Notes: a model not told the origin generated them from the letters alone. A stretch of 64,000 nt of DNA from Cryobacterium gelidum (GCF_004403985.1 NZ_SOHL01000003.1:197212-261211); one strand, 5' to 3'; shown: positions 29,301 through 36,879, counted from the first letter of the stretch. A program made the numbers and translations.

Positions 29301-29957
29301 ACCGCTGCTGGTGTTGCCGACGCGGTCGGTAGCCGTAGCGGTTTTGAGGTCACCGCTGGTGTTGGCACTCACGCTCGCGGTTTCCGGGGCGGGGCCGGAG
29401 GCGACGCCGGAACCCGCATCCGTTGCCGACCAGGCGGCGGTGACGTTGGCCTTGTTCCAGCCGGCCGCGTTGGCGGCTGGAGAGAGGCCCGCAGTGACGA
29501 TCGGACCGGTGTTGTCGAGGGCGAAAGCGGCCTGCATCGAGGAGGAAGGACCTGTGCACTTGCCCTGCGCATTGACGTTGGGGGAGGCGGCGGCGGTGGC
29601 GGCCTGTGCACCCTCGCCCGCGCCGGCGACGGTCGCGAAGGTCCACCGCGTCTTGCCGGTCAGCGAGGTTGATGTGATGTTCAGGGCAGTGCCGGCCACC
29701 TCAACACATTTCGTATCACTGCTCGTGTCGACGGTGAGGGTGAGCGCCGTTCCCTGCCGGGCGTAGAGGGTTCCGCCGACCAGGGCGCTGCCCGTGCCGC
29801 CGGTGAAAACTGCACTCGAAACACTCGAGGCGAAGGCCGGCGCCGCATTGAGCATGCCCAACACGAGCCCGAGAACTGCGGCCCGGGCGAGCCACCCACG
29901 ACTTTGCTGACGGCCGCTTTGACTGGGGGATGTAGCAGCGATCGTGGCAGTGCGCAT
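23313..29957 (-). CDS. Giant secreted repeat protein: 24 Ig-like (OmpL47/Big-like) repeats with PxKF C-terminal domain
   Basis: Secreted protein of 2214 aa. GGGAGG lies six bases before the ATG. A signal peptide of about 43 residues ends at APAFA-SS. After a unique segment of about 100 residues come 24 repeats of 65-95 residues, each opening with a variant of (I/V/L)D(K/R)TAP and containing GW-(5-10)-V-V-(W/F)-(S/C)-D-x-SG. Several carry a YSIDGG-type insertion and several a Cys pair. The last 120 residues (YRFDGFLQPI, STVPVKFQLK) form a PxKF domain. There is no LPXTG motif or C-terminal helix, so it is released or attached non-covalently. Role unknown; adhesin, matrix or carbohydrate-contact protein are possible. 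It is flanked by unrelated housekeeping genes. Confidence 0.88.
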   Translation of the reverse strand: MRTATIAATSPSQSGRQQSRGWLARAAVLGLVLGMLNAAPAFASSVSSAVFTGGTGSALVGGTLYARQGTALTLTVDTSSDTKCVEVAGTALNITSTSLTGKTRWTFATVAGAGEGAQAATAAASPNVNAQGKCTGPSSSMQAAFALDNTGPIVTAGLSPAANAAGWNKANVTAAWSATDAGSGVASGPAPETASVSANTSGDLKTATATDRVGNTSSGSATVKLDKTNPVVSGSRAPAANAAGWNNSNVTVSFGCTDALSGIKTCTGSGSVLVSAEGANQSVSGTAVDNADNSGTGSVDGISIDKTAPALSGLPTSTANAAGWYNGNVSVAWSAADGLSGLAGPVPSNSTIMGEGSGLHASKVVSDLAGNTIAADSSPVDIDRTAPTTGISGASKGWSNGTVTVTLSPSDNLSGVATTRYSIDGGSTVSGTALQLSSEGDHSISYFSTDKAGNTEAAQTARVKIDKTAPTIGHSFTPLGYLDGAWTNQNVTVTFDCADSGSGVASCTPPAIHSAEGAAQQVTGTATDNAGNTATDTAVLSIDRSAPSLAAASDRAANGAGWYNDSVTVNFTASDAFSGITNAPSAQVLGEGANQSAAGTATDAAGNSTSVSVTGINIDTTAPVLSTAYPHGWTTTDVAVTWTCTDALSGVATGPTNDTVSGEGANLSSSATCTDTAGNTASVTVFGIQIDRASPTTTATVPAPPASGWYADAVDVTLTGLDALSGIATTSYTVDGGATQEYTGPFAFALRGTHVLSFWSTDVAGNAEDSIVNSLNLEIDGNAPTTTVINPISPASGWFVTSGIPVAFDASDAESGIAGTYYTIDGGDTLLYGEPFTEKLSLGLHTIAYWSVDLAGNVEATRTTEVWVDTVRPSISVLASPEANGYGWNNTAVDVAFSCSDANSGIDSLVDCGPGVILGAEGADQVATGTTADVAGNVNSATVENISIDLTDPSLSGAATTPANGAGWYQDDVTVAWTAADALSGIAVADTPDDSTITGEGDQLSAEATVSDRAGNTAAATVTGIKLDRTAPVVTGAPTAAPNAAGWYRSQVVVDFACTDALSGVASCPISRVIAGNGANQGMTSAPATDLAGNTSVGTTVHGINVDGAAPSTSADNRCTAVNDYCTRATADVVLSADDQDGLSGVAELHYALDHGTEQVVTGSTATVSVPLNGSGAASVSFWAVDHAGNVETAQAVALKWDNIAPTLSHLVSPAPNATGWNRDDVTVTFTATDDDLGSGMADVTAPQNVSTETLGLPVNGSATDIAGNVGTDSVTVKLDKTAPTISGAIVSGTIGSNGWYLGPVTVHFSCADALSGLATCPDDVTLTDNGANTASGTARDIAGNPATATVTGISIDQELPSTSALVEGPLSDNWYTGTVVLTLSGHDLTSGVAVTTYSVDGAETQSYSEPISISSQGAHSIEYWSTDVAGNVETSTSVGFTIDSIAPVTTLTDPVSPASGWFQSSDIPLTVAATDAESGVEGTYFTIDGGAPQTYLEALTMQLPTGSHEIGYWSEDFAGNLEATRTTVVKVDTVLPTIAGTASPTANSFGWNNSNVDVTFACTDTNSGIAGCGPDTTVGNEGAGQSVRGDAIDVAGNTGFATVENIRVDKTAPSLSGAATTDSNGAGWYRGDVTVAWTGTDGLSGIDEADKPANSVIDGEGSDLGASATVSDRAGNGAGASVTGIRIDRTTPTLSGAPTTNPNTFGWYRSQVLVDFSCFDALSGVAHCPSSLIFANDGANQSATSTTAGDLAGHESAAAVVSGINVDGTAPSSTANNVCTLVNDFCTGSTATVTVSGVDQVGLSGVRELHYSIDGGAEQVAMGSTKTLSVPLDGSGVGTVRYWAVDYAGNTEAANAVSLKWDNIAPTVTHGFSPAANANDWNNSDLTVTFTARDDDSGSGIARVTDPVYVSVETAGRLVAGSATDTAGNVGTDSVTVKLDKTAPSISAAIASGVVGSNGWYLGPVKVRFSCADALSGIATCTDDVTLTANGANTANGATADRAGNSAATVLSGIKIDMEAPSITSVNVAGGFYTLGAVPAVTCSASDSFSGLLGTCAVTVTGGTPNGVGTFRYTATAIDSAGNTSVSRGSYKVVYRFDGFLQPINDTAHQVGVATSVFKGGSTVPVKFQLKTASGTVVLSSSAPKWLTPDQGSAMSLPVDESLYTAAADSGSSYRGDGGQYIYNWKTGTGGHYYRIGVLLDDGQAYFVNIGLR
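23910..27890 (-). repeat. Tandem duplication of an eight-domain block inside the giant repeat gene
   Basis: Two adjacent blocks of eight repeats have the same order of repeat subtypes. Block 1 (25893-27890, 666 codons) begins at IDRASPTTTATV; block 2 (23910-25892, 661 codons) begins at IDQELPSTSALV. Matching members include VDTVRPSI / VDTVLPTI, VDGAAPST / VDGTAPSS, KWDNIAPTLSH / KWDNIAPTVTH and LDKTAPTISGAI / LDKTAPSISAAI. The blocks have diverged but are collinear, showing that the gene grew by duplicating a roughly 2-kb segment as well as single repeats. Confidence 0.85.
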
Positions 29958-30176
29958 GGAAGCCTCCCGCGACGCGGATGTTCGGGTCCACCGCCACCGC
30001 CACAGTCTTACTTTTTCTCACCCGTGGAACAATGCCCCGTTTGGGGCTCGTGCCCCCGGGGCTGACGGCCGCCGGCCGCGCGCCGGACGCGCACAGCCGT
30101 CGACGGGACGATCTCGCCCGTTGCAGCGTCGGGCGTGGTCCGGGCCGCGCGCAGCCGAGGCGTGGTACCCGCAGGC

Positions 30177-30193
30177 TCCCGAGAACCTCGGGA
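30177..30193 (-). terminator. Stem-loop downstream of ddl, possible terminator
   Basis: A perfect 7-bp stem (TCCCGAG / CTCGGGA) with a 3-base loop begins 18 bp after the ddl stop on the - strand. No run of T follows, so intrinsic termination is not certain. The rest of the 253-bp ddl-to-giant-gene gap holds the ribosome-binding site of the giant gene and nothing else I recognise. Confidence 0.4.
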
Positions 30194-30210
30194 AACATGG
30201 GCGAGTCCCC

Positions 30211-31308
30211 TCAGCACCCGTGCCGGGCGTGGGCCATGGCCACCGCGATGAGTTCGTCGATCAGCTCGGGGTAGGTGTAGCCGCTCGCTAGCCAGCAGCT
30301 CGGAAACATTGAGATGCTCGTGAACCCGGGCATGGTGTTGATCTCGTTGATCACCCAACCGGTCGCCGTGAAGAAGAAGTCAACCCGGGCCAGGCCCGCG
30401 CCGCCGATCGCCTCGAAGGCGGCAATGGCCAGCCCTTGCACCTCAGCCAGCTCGGCCGGGGACAGGGGCGCTGGGCAAACCAGGTCGACGCCCGACGCGC
30501 CCAGATACTTCGCGGCAAAGTCGTAGAAGTCGCGACCGGACACGACGACCTCGCCGGCCAGGGAGGCGCGGGTCTTTTCCCCCGGGCGTCCTTGCAGCAC
30601 GGCAATCTCCAGCTCCCGGCCGACCAGCCCGGATTCGATGAGCACCTTGTTGTCTTCGGCAAGCCCGACCGTCATGGCGTCGGCCAGCTGGTCTGGCGTC
30701 GACACCCGGCTGACGCCGACGCTCGACCCGGCACGCGCCGGCTTCACAAAGGCGGGCAGGCCGAGCTGCTCGAGGGCCGTGTAGGCCATGTCGGGGGCCG
30801 CTGCCCAGTCATCCGCTGTCAGGGTGCGCCACGGCGCAACCGGCAGCGCGGCCTGTTGAAAGACGGTCTTGGCAAAGTGTTTGTCCATACCCAGAGCGGA
30901 TGCGAGAACTCCCGACCCGACATACGGCAGGCCGAGCAGGTCGAGCATGCCCTGAATGGTGCCGTCCTCGCCGAACGGTCCATGCAAAATCGGGAATACC
31001 AGGTCGACAGAGCCGAGCGAGCGCGCACCAGCTGCGTCGACCACGGTCAGTTCCCGGCTGGACGAACTCTCCGGCCAGCGCACCCGGGTTCCGTTGTCGG
31101 CGACAACCGGTAACGCCGAGGCGTTCAAAGCAAACTTGGCCGGGTCGTTGTCTTCGAGAACGAACGCACCGTCCCGGGTGATCCCGACCGGGATGACCGT
31201 GTAGCGCTCAGGGTCGAGGGCTGCCAGCACCCCGCCCGCCGTGGCGCAGCTGATCGAATGTTCGCTGGAACGCCCCCCAAAGAGAAGCACCACCGTGAGC
31301 TTGTCCAT
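30211..31308 (-). CDS. ddl: D-alanine--D-alanine ligase
   Basis: ATP-grasp ligase of 365 aa making D-Ala-D-Ala for peptidoglycan. The N-terminus MDKLTVVLLFGGRSSEHSIS is family-typical and sets the start at 31308. Further motifs are FPILHGPFGEDGTIQGMLD, YVGSGVLASALGMDK, the ATP-grasp lysine region and the C-terminal VINEINTMPGFTSISMFP. The C-terminus is slightly short and ends in MAHARHGC. The start lies 101 bp inside the end of gpsA, an unusually long overlap between two real genes in different frames. Confidence 0.93.
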   Translation of the reverse strand: MDKLTVVLLFGGRSSEHSISCATAGGVLAALDPERYTVIPVGITRDGAFVLEDNDPAKFALNASALPVVADNGTRVRWPESSSSRELTVVDAAGARSLGSVDLVFPILHGPFGEDGTIQGMLDLLGLPYVGSGVLASALGMDKHFAKTVFQQAALPVAPWRTLTADDWAAAPDMAYTALEQLGLPAFVKPARAGSSVGVSRVSTPDQLADAMTVGLAEDNKVLIESGLVGRELEIAVLQGRPGEKTRASLAGEVVVSGRDFYDFAAKYLGASGVDLVCPAPLSPAELAEVQGLAIAAFEAIGGAGLARVDFFFTATGWVINEINTMPGFTSISMFPSCWLASGYTYPELIDELIAVAMAHARHGC

Positions 31309-32359
31309 CGTCAAGTGTCCTTTCGCCCTGCGGTTCGCCGGAGTCAGTTGTGAGGTGCGGCGCAATGTCGCGGGGATTGAGCGTGCCGTCCAGCACCTGG
31401 CGGACCTGTTCGACGATCGGCATCTCCACGCCCTTGGCGCGGGCGAGTTCGAGGACCGGTTTCACCGAGGCGAGGCCTTCGGTGGTCTGCTGCATCTGCT
31501 TGACGACATCGTGGATGCTGTAGCCCTGCCCGAGCAGCCGCCCGGCCGTGTTGTTGCGCGACAGCGGCGACTGGCAGGTGGCGATGAGGTCGCCCAGGCC
31601 GGCCAGGCCGGCCAGTGTCTCGGGTTGGGCTCCGTAGGCGACCGCGAAGTCGGTCATTTCAACCAAACCACGGGTAATGATCGAGGCTTTGGTATTTTCG
31701 CCAAAACCGACACCGTCGACGATACCGATGGCGACCGCGATGAGGTTTTTCAGCACCCCACCGAACTCGGTACCGATGACGTCGGTGTTGATATAGGAGC
31801 GGAAGTACCGGTTGGTAGCCAGTTTCGCCACGGCCTGCGCGGTTTCGAGGCTCGAAGATGAGACGACCGCGCCGGTGGGTTGTTCCTTGGCGATTTCGAG
31901 CGCGAGGTTCGGCCCGCTGATCACCGCAATGCGATCGGGGCCGATGCGCAGCACCTCCTCGATCACCGAACTCATCCGCATACCGGTCGAGCGCTCGACT
32001 CCCTTCATGAGCGAGACGATGATCGCGTTCTCGGCCAGGTAGGGCTCGACCTGCTTCAGGTTTTCGCGCAGCGACTGGCTCGGCACCGAGACGAAGACCA
32101 TTTCGGCGCCGGCCAGGGCCAGGTCGAGGCGGCTCGTTGCACGCAGGCCGACCGGCAGATTCACCCCCGGCAGGTAGTCACTATTACGGCGTGCTTCGGA
32201 GATTTCGCGCGCCAATTCGGGACGGCGGGCCCAGAGAACGACGTCGGCACCGCCATCCGTCAGAATTTTGGCGAAGGTCGTTCCCCAGCTGCCGGCCCCG
32301 AGAACGGCCACCCGAGTGCCTGGTTGAATCTTGGGCTGCGGGAGGGTTCTAGGCGTCAA
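31208..32359 (-). CDS. gpsA: Glycerol-3-phosphate dehydrogenase [NAD(P)+]
   Basis: Makes sn-glycerol 3-phosphate from dihydroxyacetone phosphate for phospholipid synthesis. The 383-aa product has the Rossmann motif VAVLGAGSWGTTFAKIL (residue 17), VISGPNLALEIA, the catalytic Lys in EFGGVLKNLIAVAIGI, and GLGDLIATCQSPLSRNN. The family core ends at about residue 335 (DGTLNPRDI). A further 45 or so residues, rich in Gly and Arg, are encoded by sequence that overlaps the ddl start; this tail may be non-functional readthrough. The start overlaps the plsC stop by 11 bases. Confidence 0.92.
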   Translation of the reverse strand: MTPRTLPQPKIQPGTRVAVLGAGSWGTTFAKILTDGGADVVLWARRPELAREISEARRNSDYLPGVNLPVGLRATSRLDLALAGAEMVFVSVPSQSLRENLKQVEPYLAENAIIVSLMKGVERSTGMRMSSVIEEVLRIGPDRIAVISGPNLALEIAKEQPTGAVVSSSSLETAQAVAKLATNRYFRSYINTDVIGTEFGGVLKNLIAVAIGIVDGVGFGENTKASIITRGLVEMTDFAVAYGAQPETLAGLAGLGDLIATCQSPLSRNNTAGRLLGQGYSIHDVVKQMQQTTEGLASVKPVLELARAKGVEMPIVEQVRQVLDGTLNPRDIAPHLTTDSGEPQGERTLDDGQAHGGASLWGAFQRTFDQLRHGGRGAGSPRP

Positions 32360-33137
32360 AACGACCGGTCTCTTTCTGGTTGTGCTCCGACGGATTCCAC
32401 CGCTTGGCCGGAGCGTTCTCGCCGCGCAGGTCTTCGAGCAGCGCAGTGATGGCCACCATCACGACCGCGGTCGCCTCGTTGAGCGTGGCCGTGTCGAGGC
32501 TGCGGCCCTGAAACTGGGCGAGGTCGATCGGGTCGCCGATTTTCACGGTGATGGTCTTGCGCGGAAACAGGTTGATCTTCTTGGAATACCGCTCCATCAG
32601 GTGCTGGGTGCCCCAGTGGGCGGCGGGCACGATCGGAATCCCCTGCTCGAGCGCGATGCGCACGGCGCCGGTCTTACCGCGCATCGGCCACAGGTCGGGG
32701 TCGCGGGTGAGCGAGCCTTCCGGGTACACGACCACCATCTGGCCCTTCGCGACCAGGCGCTGCGCCGCCTTGACCGGTTCGCTGCCGCGCACCGACCCGC
32801 CGCGCTGCACCGGAATCTGGCCCGACTTGCCCAGCACCCAGCCAAGCACAGGAATCTTGAAAACGGATGCCTTCGCCAGGAACCGCGGCAGCCGCCCCAG
32901 CTTCCACGCGACGACGCCCATGACTACGGGATCGATCTCGCTGTAGTGGTTCGGGGAAAAGACAAACGCACCGCTGCGCGGAAACTTGTGAGCATCGATG
33001 ATCTCGTAACGAGCCACGAGGTTCATCACCGGCAGAATCACCCCGGCGAGAATCCAGAACGCCGACGGCCGGCTCTTCTCCGAACGGATTCGGGTCGGTG
33101 GCACGGGTAATTCTGGCACGGCATTATTTTCAGGCAC
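32349..33137 (-). CDS. 1-acyl-sn-glycerol-3-phosphate acyltransferase
   Basis: PlsC-family acyltransferase of 262 aa that makes phosphatidate from lysophosphatidate. A hydrophobic helix (WILAGVILPVMNLV) precedes the catalytic HX4D motif NHYSEIDP (about residue 59); motif III is VVYPEGSLTRD and motif IV IVPAAHWG. The GTG at 33137 is used; the open frame runs further upstream into the murA coding region, which would make the extra residues artefactual. It lies seven bases after the murA stop and overlaps gpsA, coupling two consecutive steps of phosphatidate synthesis (reverse order). Confidence 0.88.
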   Translation of the reverse strand: MPENNAVPELPVPPTRIRSEKSRPSAFWILAGVILPVMNLVARYEIIDAHKFPRSGAFVFSPNHYSEIDPVVMGVVAWKLGRLPRFLAKASVFKIPVLGWVLGKSGQIPVQRGGSVRGSEPVKAAQRLVAKGQMVVVYPEGSLTRDPDLWPMRGKTGAVRIALEQGIPIVPAAHWGTQHLMERYSKKINLFPRKTITVKIGDPIDLAQFQGRSLDTATLNEATAVVMVAITALLEDLRGENAPAKRWNPSEHNQKETGRFDA

Positions 33138-33144
33138 GCGCCCA

Positions 33145-34584
33145 TTATCCTTCGAGATCGAAGTCCGCCCCCAAAAGCCGCAGCTTGCCGATGAAGTTCT
33201 CGTAACCGCGGCTGATGATTCCCACGTTGCTGACCGTGGAGGTGCCATCGGCGGAGAGCGCCGCGATCAGGTGGCTGAAGCCACCACGCAGGTCGGGCAC
33301 GACGATGTCGGCGCCGTGCAGCTTGGTTGGGCCGGTGATGACGGCCGAGTGGTTGAAGTTGCGCTGACCAAAGCGGCACGGATGCCCGCCGAGGCATTCC
33401 TTGTGAATCTGGATGGTCGCGCCCATGTCGACGAGCGCATCGACAAATCCGAAGCGTTGCTCGTAGACCGTCTCGTGCACAATCGACGTGCCGTGCGCCT
33501 TCGTCAGGGCAATGACGAGCGGCTGCTGCCAGTCCGTCATGAAGCCGGGGTGAACATCCGTTTCGATGATGACGGGCTTGAGGTCGCCGCCGGGATGATA
33601 GAAACGGATGCCGTCGTCGCAGATGTCGAAAGCGCCACCGACCTTGCGGAAGACGTTGAGGAATGTGAGCATTTCGGGCTGGCGGGCACCGCCGACAAAG
33701 ATGTCGCCGTTGGTCGCGAGGGCAGCGGCAGCCCAGCTCGCCGCTTCGTTACGATCGAACAGCGCACGGTGGTGGTAGCCCGTCAGGCGTTCGACGCCCT
33801 CGATGCGAATCACCCGGTCGGTGTCGACCGTGATAATAGCGCCCATTTTCTGCAAAATATTGATGAGATCCATGATCTCGGGCTCGATCGCCGCACCCTT
33901 GAGTTCGGTGATGCCGTCGGCCCGTACCGCGGTGAGCAGCACCTGCTCGGTCGCTCCCACGCTCGGGTAGGGCAGCTCGAGCTTGGCGCCCTTGAGACCG
34001 TTCGGCGCCGACATGCGGATGCCGTTGGGCTGCTTCTCGACGACAGCACCGAACTTGCGCAGCACCTCGAGATGAAAGTCGATCGGTCGGTCACCAATGC
34101 GGCAGCCGCCGAGGTCAGGAATGAACGCCTCGCCGAGCCGGTGCAGCAGCGGTCCGCAGAACAGAATGGGGATGCGCGAGGATCCGGCGTGGGCGTCGAT
34201 GGCGGCGAAGTGCGCGCTCTCCACGTTGACCGGGTCGAGAATGAGGTCACCCGGTTCGTCGCCCTCTGTCACCTTGACGCCGTGTACTTCGAGCAGCCCA
34301 CGAACGATTCGAACATCGCTGATGTTCGGAACGTCCTTGAGCACGCTGGGGGTTTCACCGAGCAGGGCGGCGACCATGGCCTTGGTGACGAGGTTTTTCG
34401 CCCCCTTCAACTCGATCCGGCCGACCAGCGGGATACCGCCGCGAATGGTGATTTTATCGAAGCTGAGGCCAACGGATGCTCCATGGTTCTGTGCGCTCCC
34501 CCGCTCGTTGGCGTCGTCGTGGCGCCTGGCTTCGTTCAAATCCTTCGCCTCTTGATCACGCCGGGCGTCGCTGAGAGTGCTCAC
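33145..34584 (-). CDS. murA: UDP-N-acetylglucosamine 1-carboxyvinyltransferase
   Basis: MurA performs the first committed step of peptidoglycan synthesis, transferring enolpyruvate from PEP to UDP-GlcNAc. The 479-aa sequence has IELKGAKNLVTKAMVAALL near the N-terminus and GGCRIGDRPIDFHLE, which keeps the cysteine corresponding to Cys115 of E. coli (fosfomycin target), so it is not a Cys-to-Asp resistant form. The GTG at 34584 has ACAGG six bases upstream. A charged extension of about 40 residues precedes the catalytic fold, longer than E. coli MurA (419 aa) but common in relatives. Confidence 0.93.
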   Translation of the reverse strand: MSTLSDARRDQEAKDLNEARRHDDANERGSAQNHGASVGLSFDKITIRGGIPLVGRIELKGAKNLVTKAMVAALLGETPSVLKDVPNISDVRIVRGLLEVHGVKVTEGDEPGDLILDPVNVESAHFAAIDAHAGSSRIPILFCGPLLHRLGEAFIPDLGGCRIGDRPIDFHLEVLRKFGAVVEKQPNGIRMSAPNGLKGAKLELPYPSVGATEQVLLTAVRADGITELKGAAIEPEIMDLINILQKMGAIITVDTDRVIRIEGVERLTGYHHRALFDRNEAASWAAAALATNGDIFVGGARQPEMLTFLNVFRKVGGAFDICDDGIRFYHPGGDLKPVIIETDVHPGFMTDWQQPLVIALTKAHGTSIVHETVYEQRFGFVDALVDMGATIQIHKECLGGHPCRFGQRNFNHSAVITGPTKLHGADIVVPDLRGGFSHLIAALSADGTSTVSNVGIISRGYENFIGKLRLLGADFDLEG

Positions 34585-34631
34585 AAAATACCTGTCCTGG
34601 TGCAGATTAGCGCCATGCAAACTAGTGCAAT

Positions 34632-35252
34632 TTAAGGCGTAGAGGTCGATTCGACGGACAGCGCGGGAAGGGTGCGGGGCAGCCACGACTCGCGCGTCGC
34701 TTCGAATTCATCGATTCGCGCTTCGTCACGCAGCGTCAGCCCGATGTCATCAAGACCTTCGAGCAGCCGCCATCTAGTGTAATCGTCGATTTCGAAATCC
34801 ACGGTCAGATCGCCGACACGCGCGGTTTTGCTCACCAGATCCACGGTCAGCTCAATCCCGGGGTCACACTCGATCAGGTTCCACAGGGTGTCGGCATCCG
34901 CTTCGCTGATCTGCCCGGCGAGCAGTCCCTGCTTGCCGGAGTTACCGCGAAAGATATCGCCGAACCGGGGGCTGAGGACCACGTCGAAGCCGTAATCGCG
35001 CAGGGCCCACACCGCGTGTTCGCGGGAGGAGCCGGTGCCGAAGTCGGTGCCGGCGATGAGCACGCGGCCGCCCTGGTATTCCTTCTTGTTGATGACGAAA
35101 TCCGGGTCGAGCCGCCAAGCCGCGAACAGGGCATCTTCAAAGCCGGTTCGCGTGACACGCTTGAGGAACACGGCGGGGATGATCTGGTCGGTGTCGACGT
35201 TGGACCGGCGCAGCGGTACCGCGATGCCGGTGACGGTGGTGAACTTCTGCAT
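34632..35252 (-). CDS. leuD: 3-isopropylmalate dehydratase small subunit
   Basis: LeuD joins LeuC to isomerise 2- to 3-isopropylmalate in leucine synthesis. The 206-aa product begins [20 protein letters not shown] and has [14 protein letters not shown], the swivel-domain motif [17 protein letters not shown] and [15 protein letters not shown]. The ATG at 35252 has GGAGA eight bases upstream and lies one base after the leuC stop. The longer open frame (to 35417) lies inside leuC and is not used. Confidence 0.95.
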   Translation of the reverse strand: MQKFTTVTGIAVPLRRSNVDTDQIIPAVFLKRVTRTGFEDALFAAWRLDPDFVINKKEYQGGRVLIAGTDFGTGSSREHAVWALRDYGFDVVLSPRFGDIFRGNSGKQGLLAGQISEADADTLWNLIECDPGIELTVDLVSKTARVGDLTVDFEIDDYTRWRLLEGLDDIGLTLRDEARIDEFEATRESWLPRTLPALSVESTSTP

Positions 35253-35253
35253 G

Positions 35254-36714
35254 CTACTGGTCTCCATCCGAAACGAGGTCCCACGGGCTGCTGAGCGTAC
35301 CGCGAATGGCCGTGGCCGCCGCGACGAGGGGCGACACCAGGTGGGTGCGCCCGCCCTTGCCCTGACGACCTTCGAAGTTGCGGTTGCTGGTTGAGGCGCA
35401 GCGTTCGCCGGGTTCAAGCTGGTCGGGGTTCATGCCGAGGCACATCGAGCAGCCGGCGAAACGCCATTCGGCTCCAAAATCAAGGAAGATCTTGTCCAGT
35501 CCCTCGGCTTCGGCCTCGATGCGCACCCGGGCAGAGCCGGGTACAACCATCATGCGCACTCCCTCGGCTTTGGTTTTGCCCTTGATGATCTCGGCGGCAG
35601 CGCGCAGGTCTTCGACCCGGCTGTTGGTGCACGAGCCGAGGAAAACGGTGTCGACGCGAATCTGCTTCATGGGAGTACCAGCCCGCAGGTCCATGTATTC
35701 CAGGGCCCGCTCGGCCGCGGAACGCTCGTTGGCGTCGACGATTTCGGCGGGGTTGGGAACCGATCCGCTCAGGGACACGCCCTGTCCGGGGTTGGTGCCC
35801 CAGGTGACGAACGGTTCGAGCTCGTTCGCGTCGATGATGACCTCGGCGTCGTAGGTCGCGCCGTCATCCGTGGCCAGGGTCTGCCAGTAGGCGACGGCCG
35901 CGTCCCAGTCGGCCCCGCGGGGCGCGTGGGCGCGACCCTGCAGGTAGTCGTAGGTGACCTGGTCGGGAGCGACCATGCCGGCGCGGGCGCCGGCCTCGAT
36001 CGACATATTGCAGATGGTCATGCGGCCCTCCATGGAGAGGGCGCGAATGGCCTCACCACGGTATTCGAGCACGTAGCCGGCTCCCCCGCCGGTTCCGATC
36101 TTGGCGATCACAGCGAGGATGATGTCCTTCGCGGTAACCCCGGTACGCAACCTGCCGTTGACCGTGATGGCCATCGTCTTGAACGGGTTCAGCGGCAGCG
36201 TCTGGGTGGCCATGACGTGCTCGACCTCGCTCGTTCCGATGCCCAGCGCCATGGCGCCGAATGCGCCGTGAGTTGACGTGTGAGAATCGCCGCAGACCAC
36301 GGTGATGCCGGGCTGGGTGAGCCCCAGCTGCGGGCCGACGACGTGCACGATGCCCTGCTCGATGTCACCGAGTGAGTGCAGGCGCACCCCGAACTCGGCG
36401 CAGTTGCGACGCAGGGTCTCGATCTGGGTGCGGCTGGTCGGGTCGGCGATGGGCCGGTCGATGGCGAGCGTTGGCGTGTTGTGGTCTTCGGTCGCGATCG
36501 TCAGATCGGGGCGACGCAGGGCTCGATTGGCGAGGCGCAGGCCATCGAAAGCCTGAGGGCTGGTCACCTCGTGCAGCAGGTGCAAGTCGATGTAGATCAG
36601 GTCGGGCGTGCCATCCTGACCCTTGGTGACAAGGTGCCGGTCCCATACCTTCTCGGCGATCGTGCGCAGGCCGGTGCGGGAGCTAACTTGCGAAGCGGGT
36701 ATCACGTTGGTCAT
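35254..36714 (-). CDS. leuC: 3-isopropylmalate dehydratase large subunit
   Basis: Aconitase-family 4Fe-4S subunit, 486 aa. It has [44 protein letters not shown], and the cluster cysteines in [14 protein letters not shown] and GCSMCLGMN near residues 350-420. The ATG at 36714 follows GAGGAAG at about 10 bases; a GTG six codons upstream is the alternative. The 165-bp region upstream holds a leucine-rich leader peptide and a perfect stem, so expression is probably controlled by leucine supply. leuD follows after one base, then murA. Confidence 0.95.
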   Translation of the reverse strand: MTNVIPASQVSSRTGLRTIAEKVWDRHLVTKGQDGTPDLIYIDLHLLHEVTSPQAFDGLRLANRALRRPDLTIATEDHNTPTLAIDRPIADPTSRTQIETLRRNCAEFGVRLHSLGDIEQGIVHVVGPQLGLTQPGITVVCGDSHTSTHGAFGAMALGIGTSEVEHVMATQTLPLNPFKTMAITVNGRLRTGVTAKDIILAVIAKIGTGGGAGYVLEYRGEAIRALSMEGRMTICNMSIEAGARAGMVAPDQVTYDYLQGRAHAPRGADWDAAVAYWQTLATDDGATYDAEVIIDANELEPFVTWGTNPGQGVSLSGSVPNPAEIVDANERSAAERALEYMDLRAGTPMKQIRVDTVFLGSCTNSRVEDLRAAAEIIKGKTKAEGVRMMVVPGSARVRIEAEAEGLDKIFLDFGAEWRFAGCSMCLGMNPDQLEPGERCASTSNRNFEGRQGKGGRTHLVSPLVAAATAIRGTLSSPWDLVSDGDQ

Positions 36715-36757
36715 TTTGAGCGTCTTCCTCACGAATCGATGGCAGCCACGCCGAACT

Positions 36758-36796
36758 CCGCGACGAGTGAGGCCTCAGGACAGGGACTCGTCGCGG
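36758..36796 (-). promoter_or_regulatory. Perfect 11-bp stem-loop in the leuC leader (candidate attenuator element)
   Basis: On the - strand, CCGCGACGAGT and ACTCGTCGCGG form a perfect 11-bp stem around a 17-base loop that contains GAGGCCTC. The 5' arm lies inside the leader peptide reading frame just after its Leu codons, and the leader stop codon lies in the loop. The stem ends 44 bp before the leuC start. No T-run follows, so whether it terminates transcription, masks translation signals or acts as an anti-structure cannot be told from sequence. Confidence 0.6.
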
Positions 36797-36822
36797 CACA
36801 GAAGAAGTCGACTCAGCACCAC
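36775..36822 (-). CDS. Candidate leucine-rich leader peptide of leuCD
   Basis: A 15-codon reading frame, MVLSRLLLCRDESLS, starts at GTG 36822 and ends at TGA 36775-36777, 60 bp upstream of leuC. Five of 15 codons are Leu, three of them consecutive (CTT CTT CTG). No Shine-Dalgarno is present, but TAGCCT, a plausible -10 element, ends six bases before the GTG, which fits a leaderless transcript starting on the start codon. The frame overlaps the 5' arm of the 11-bp stem. This is the layout of a ribosome-mediated attenuator; leucine leader peptides are known in Actinobacteria before leu genes, but this instance is an inference. Confidence 0.55.
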   Translation of the reverse strand: MVLSRLLLCRDESLS

Positions 36823-36879
36823 GGGTTCAGGCTAACACCTCGCCCAGCAACCCGGCTCGCGCGCAGCCCGTCGAACGCG

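Noticed and set aside
33145-34584. Fosfomycin-resistant MurA
   Set aside because: The active-site Cys in GGCRIGDRP is kept, so intrinsic Cys-to-Asp resistance is not supported.
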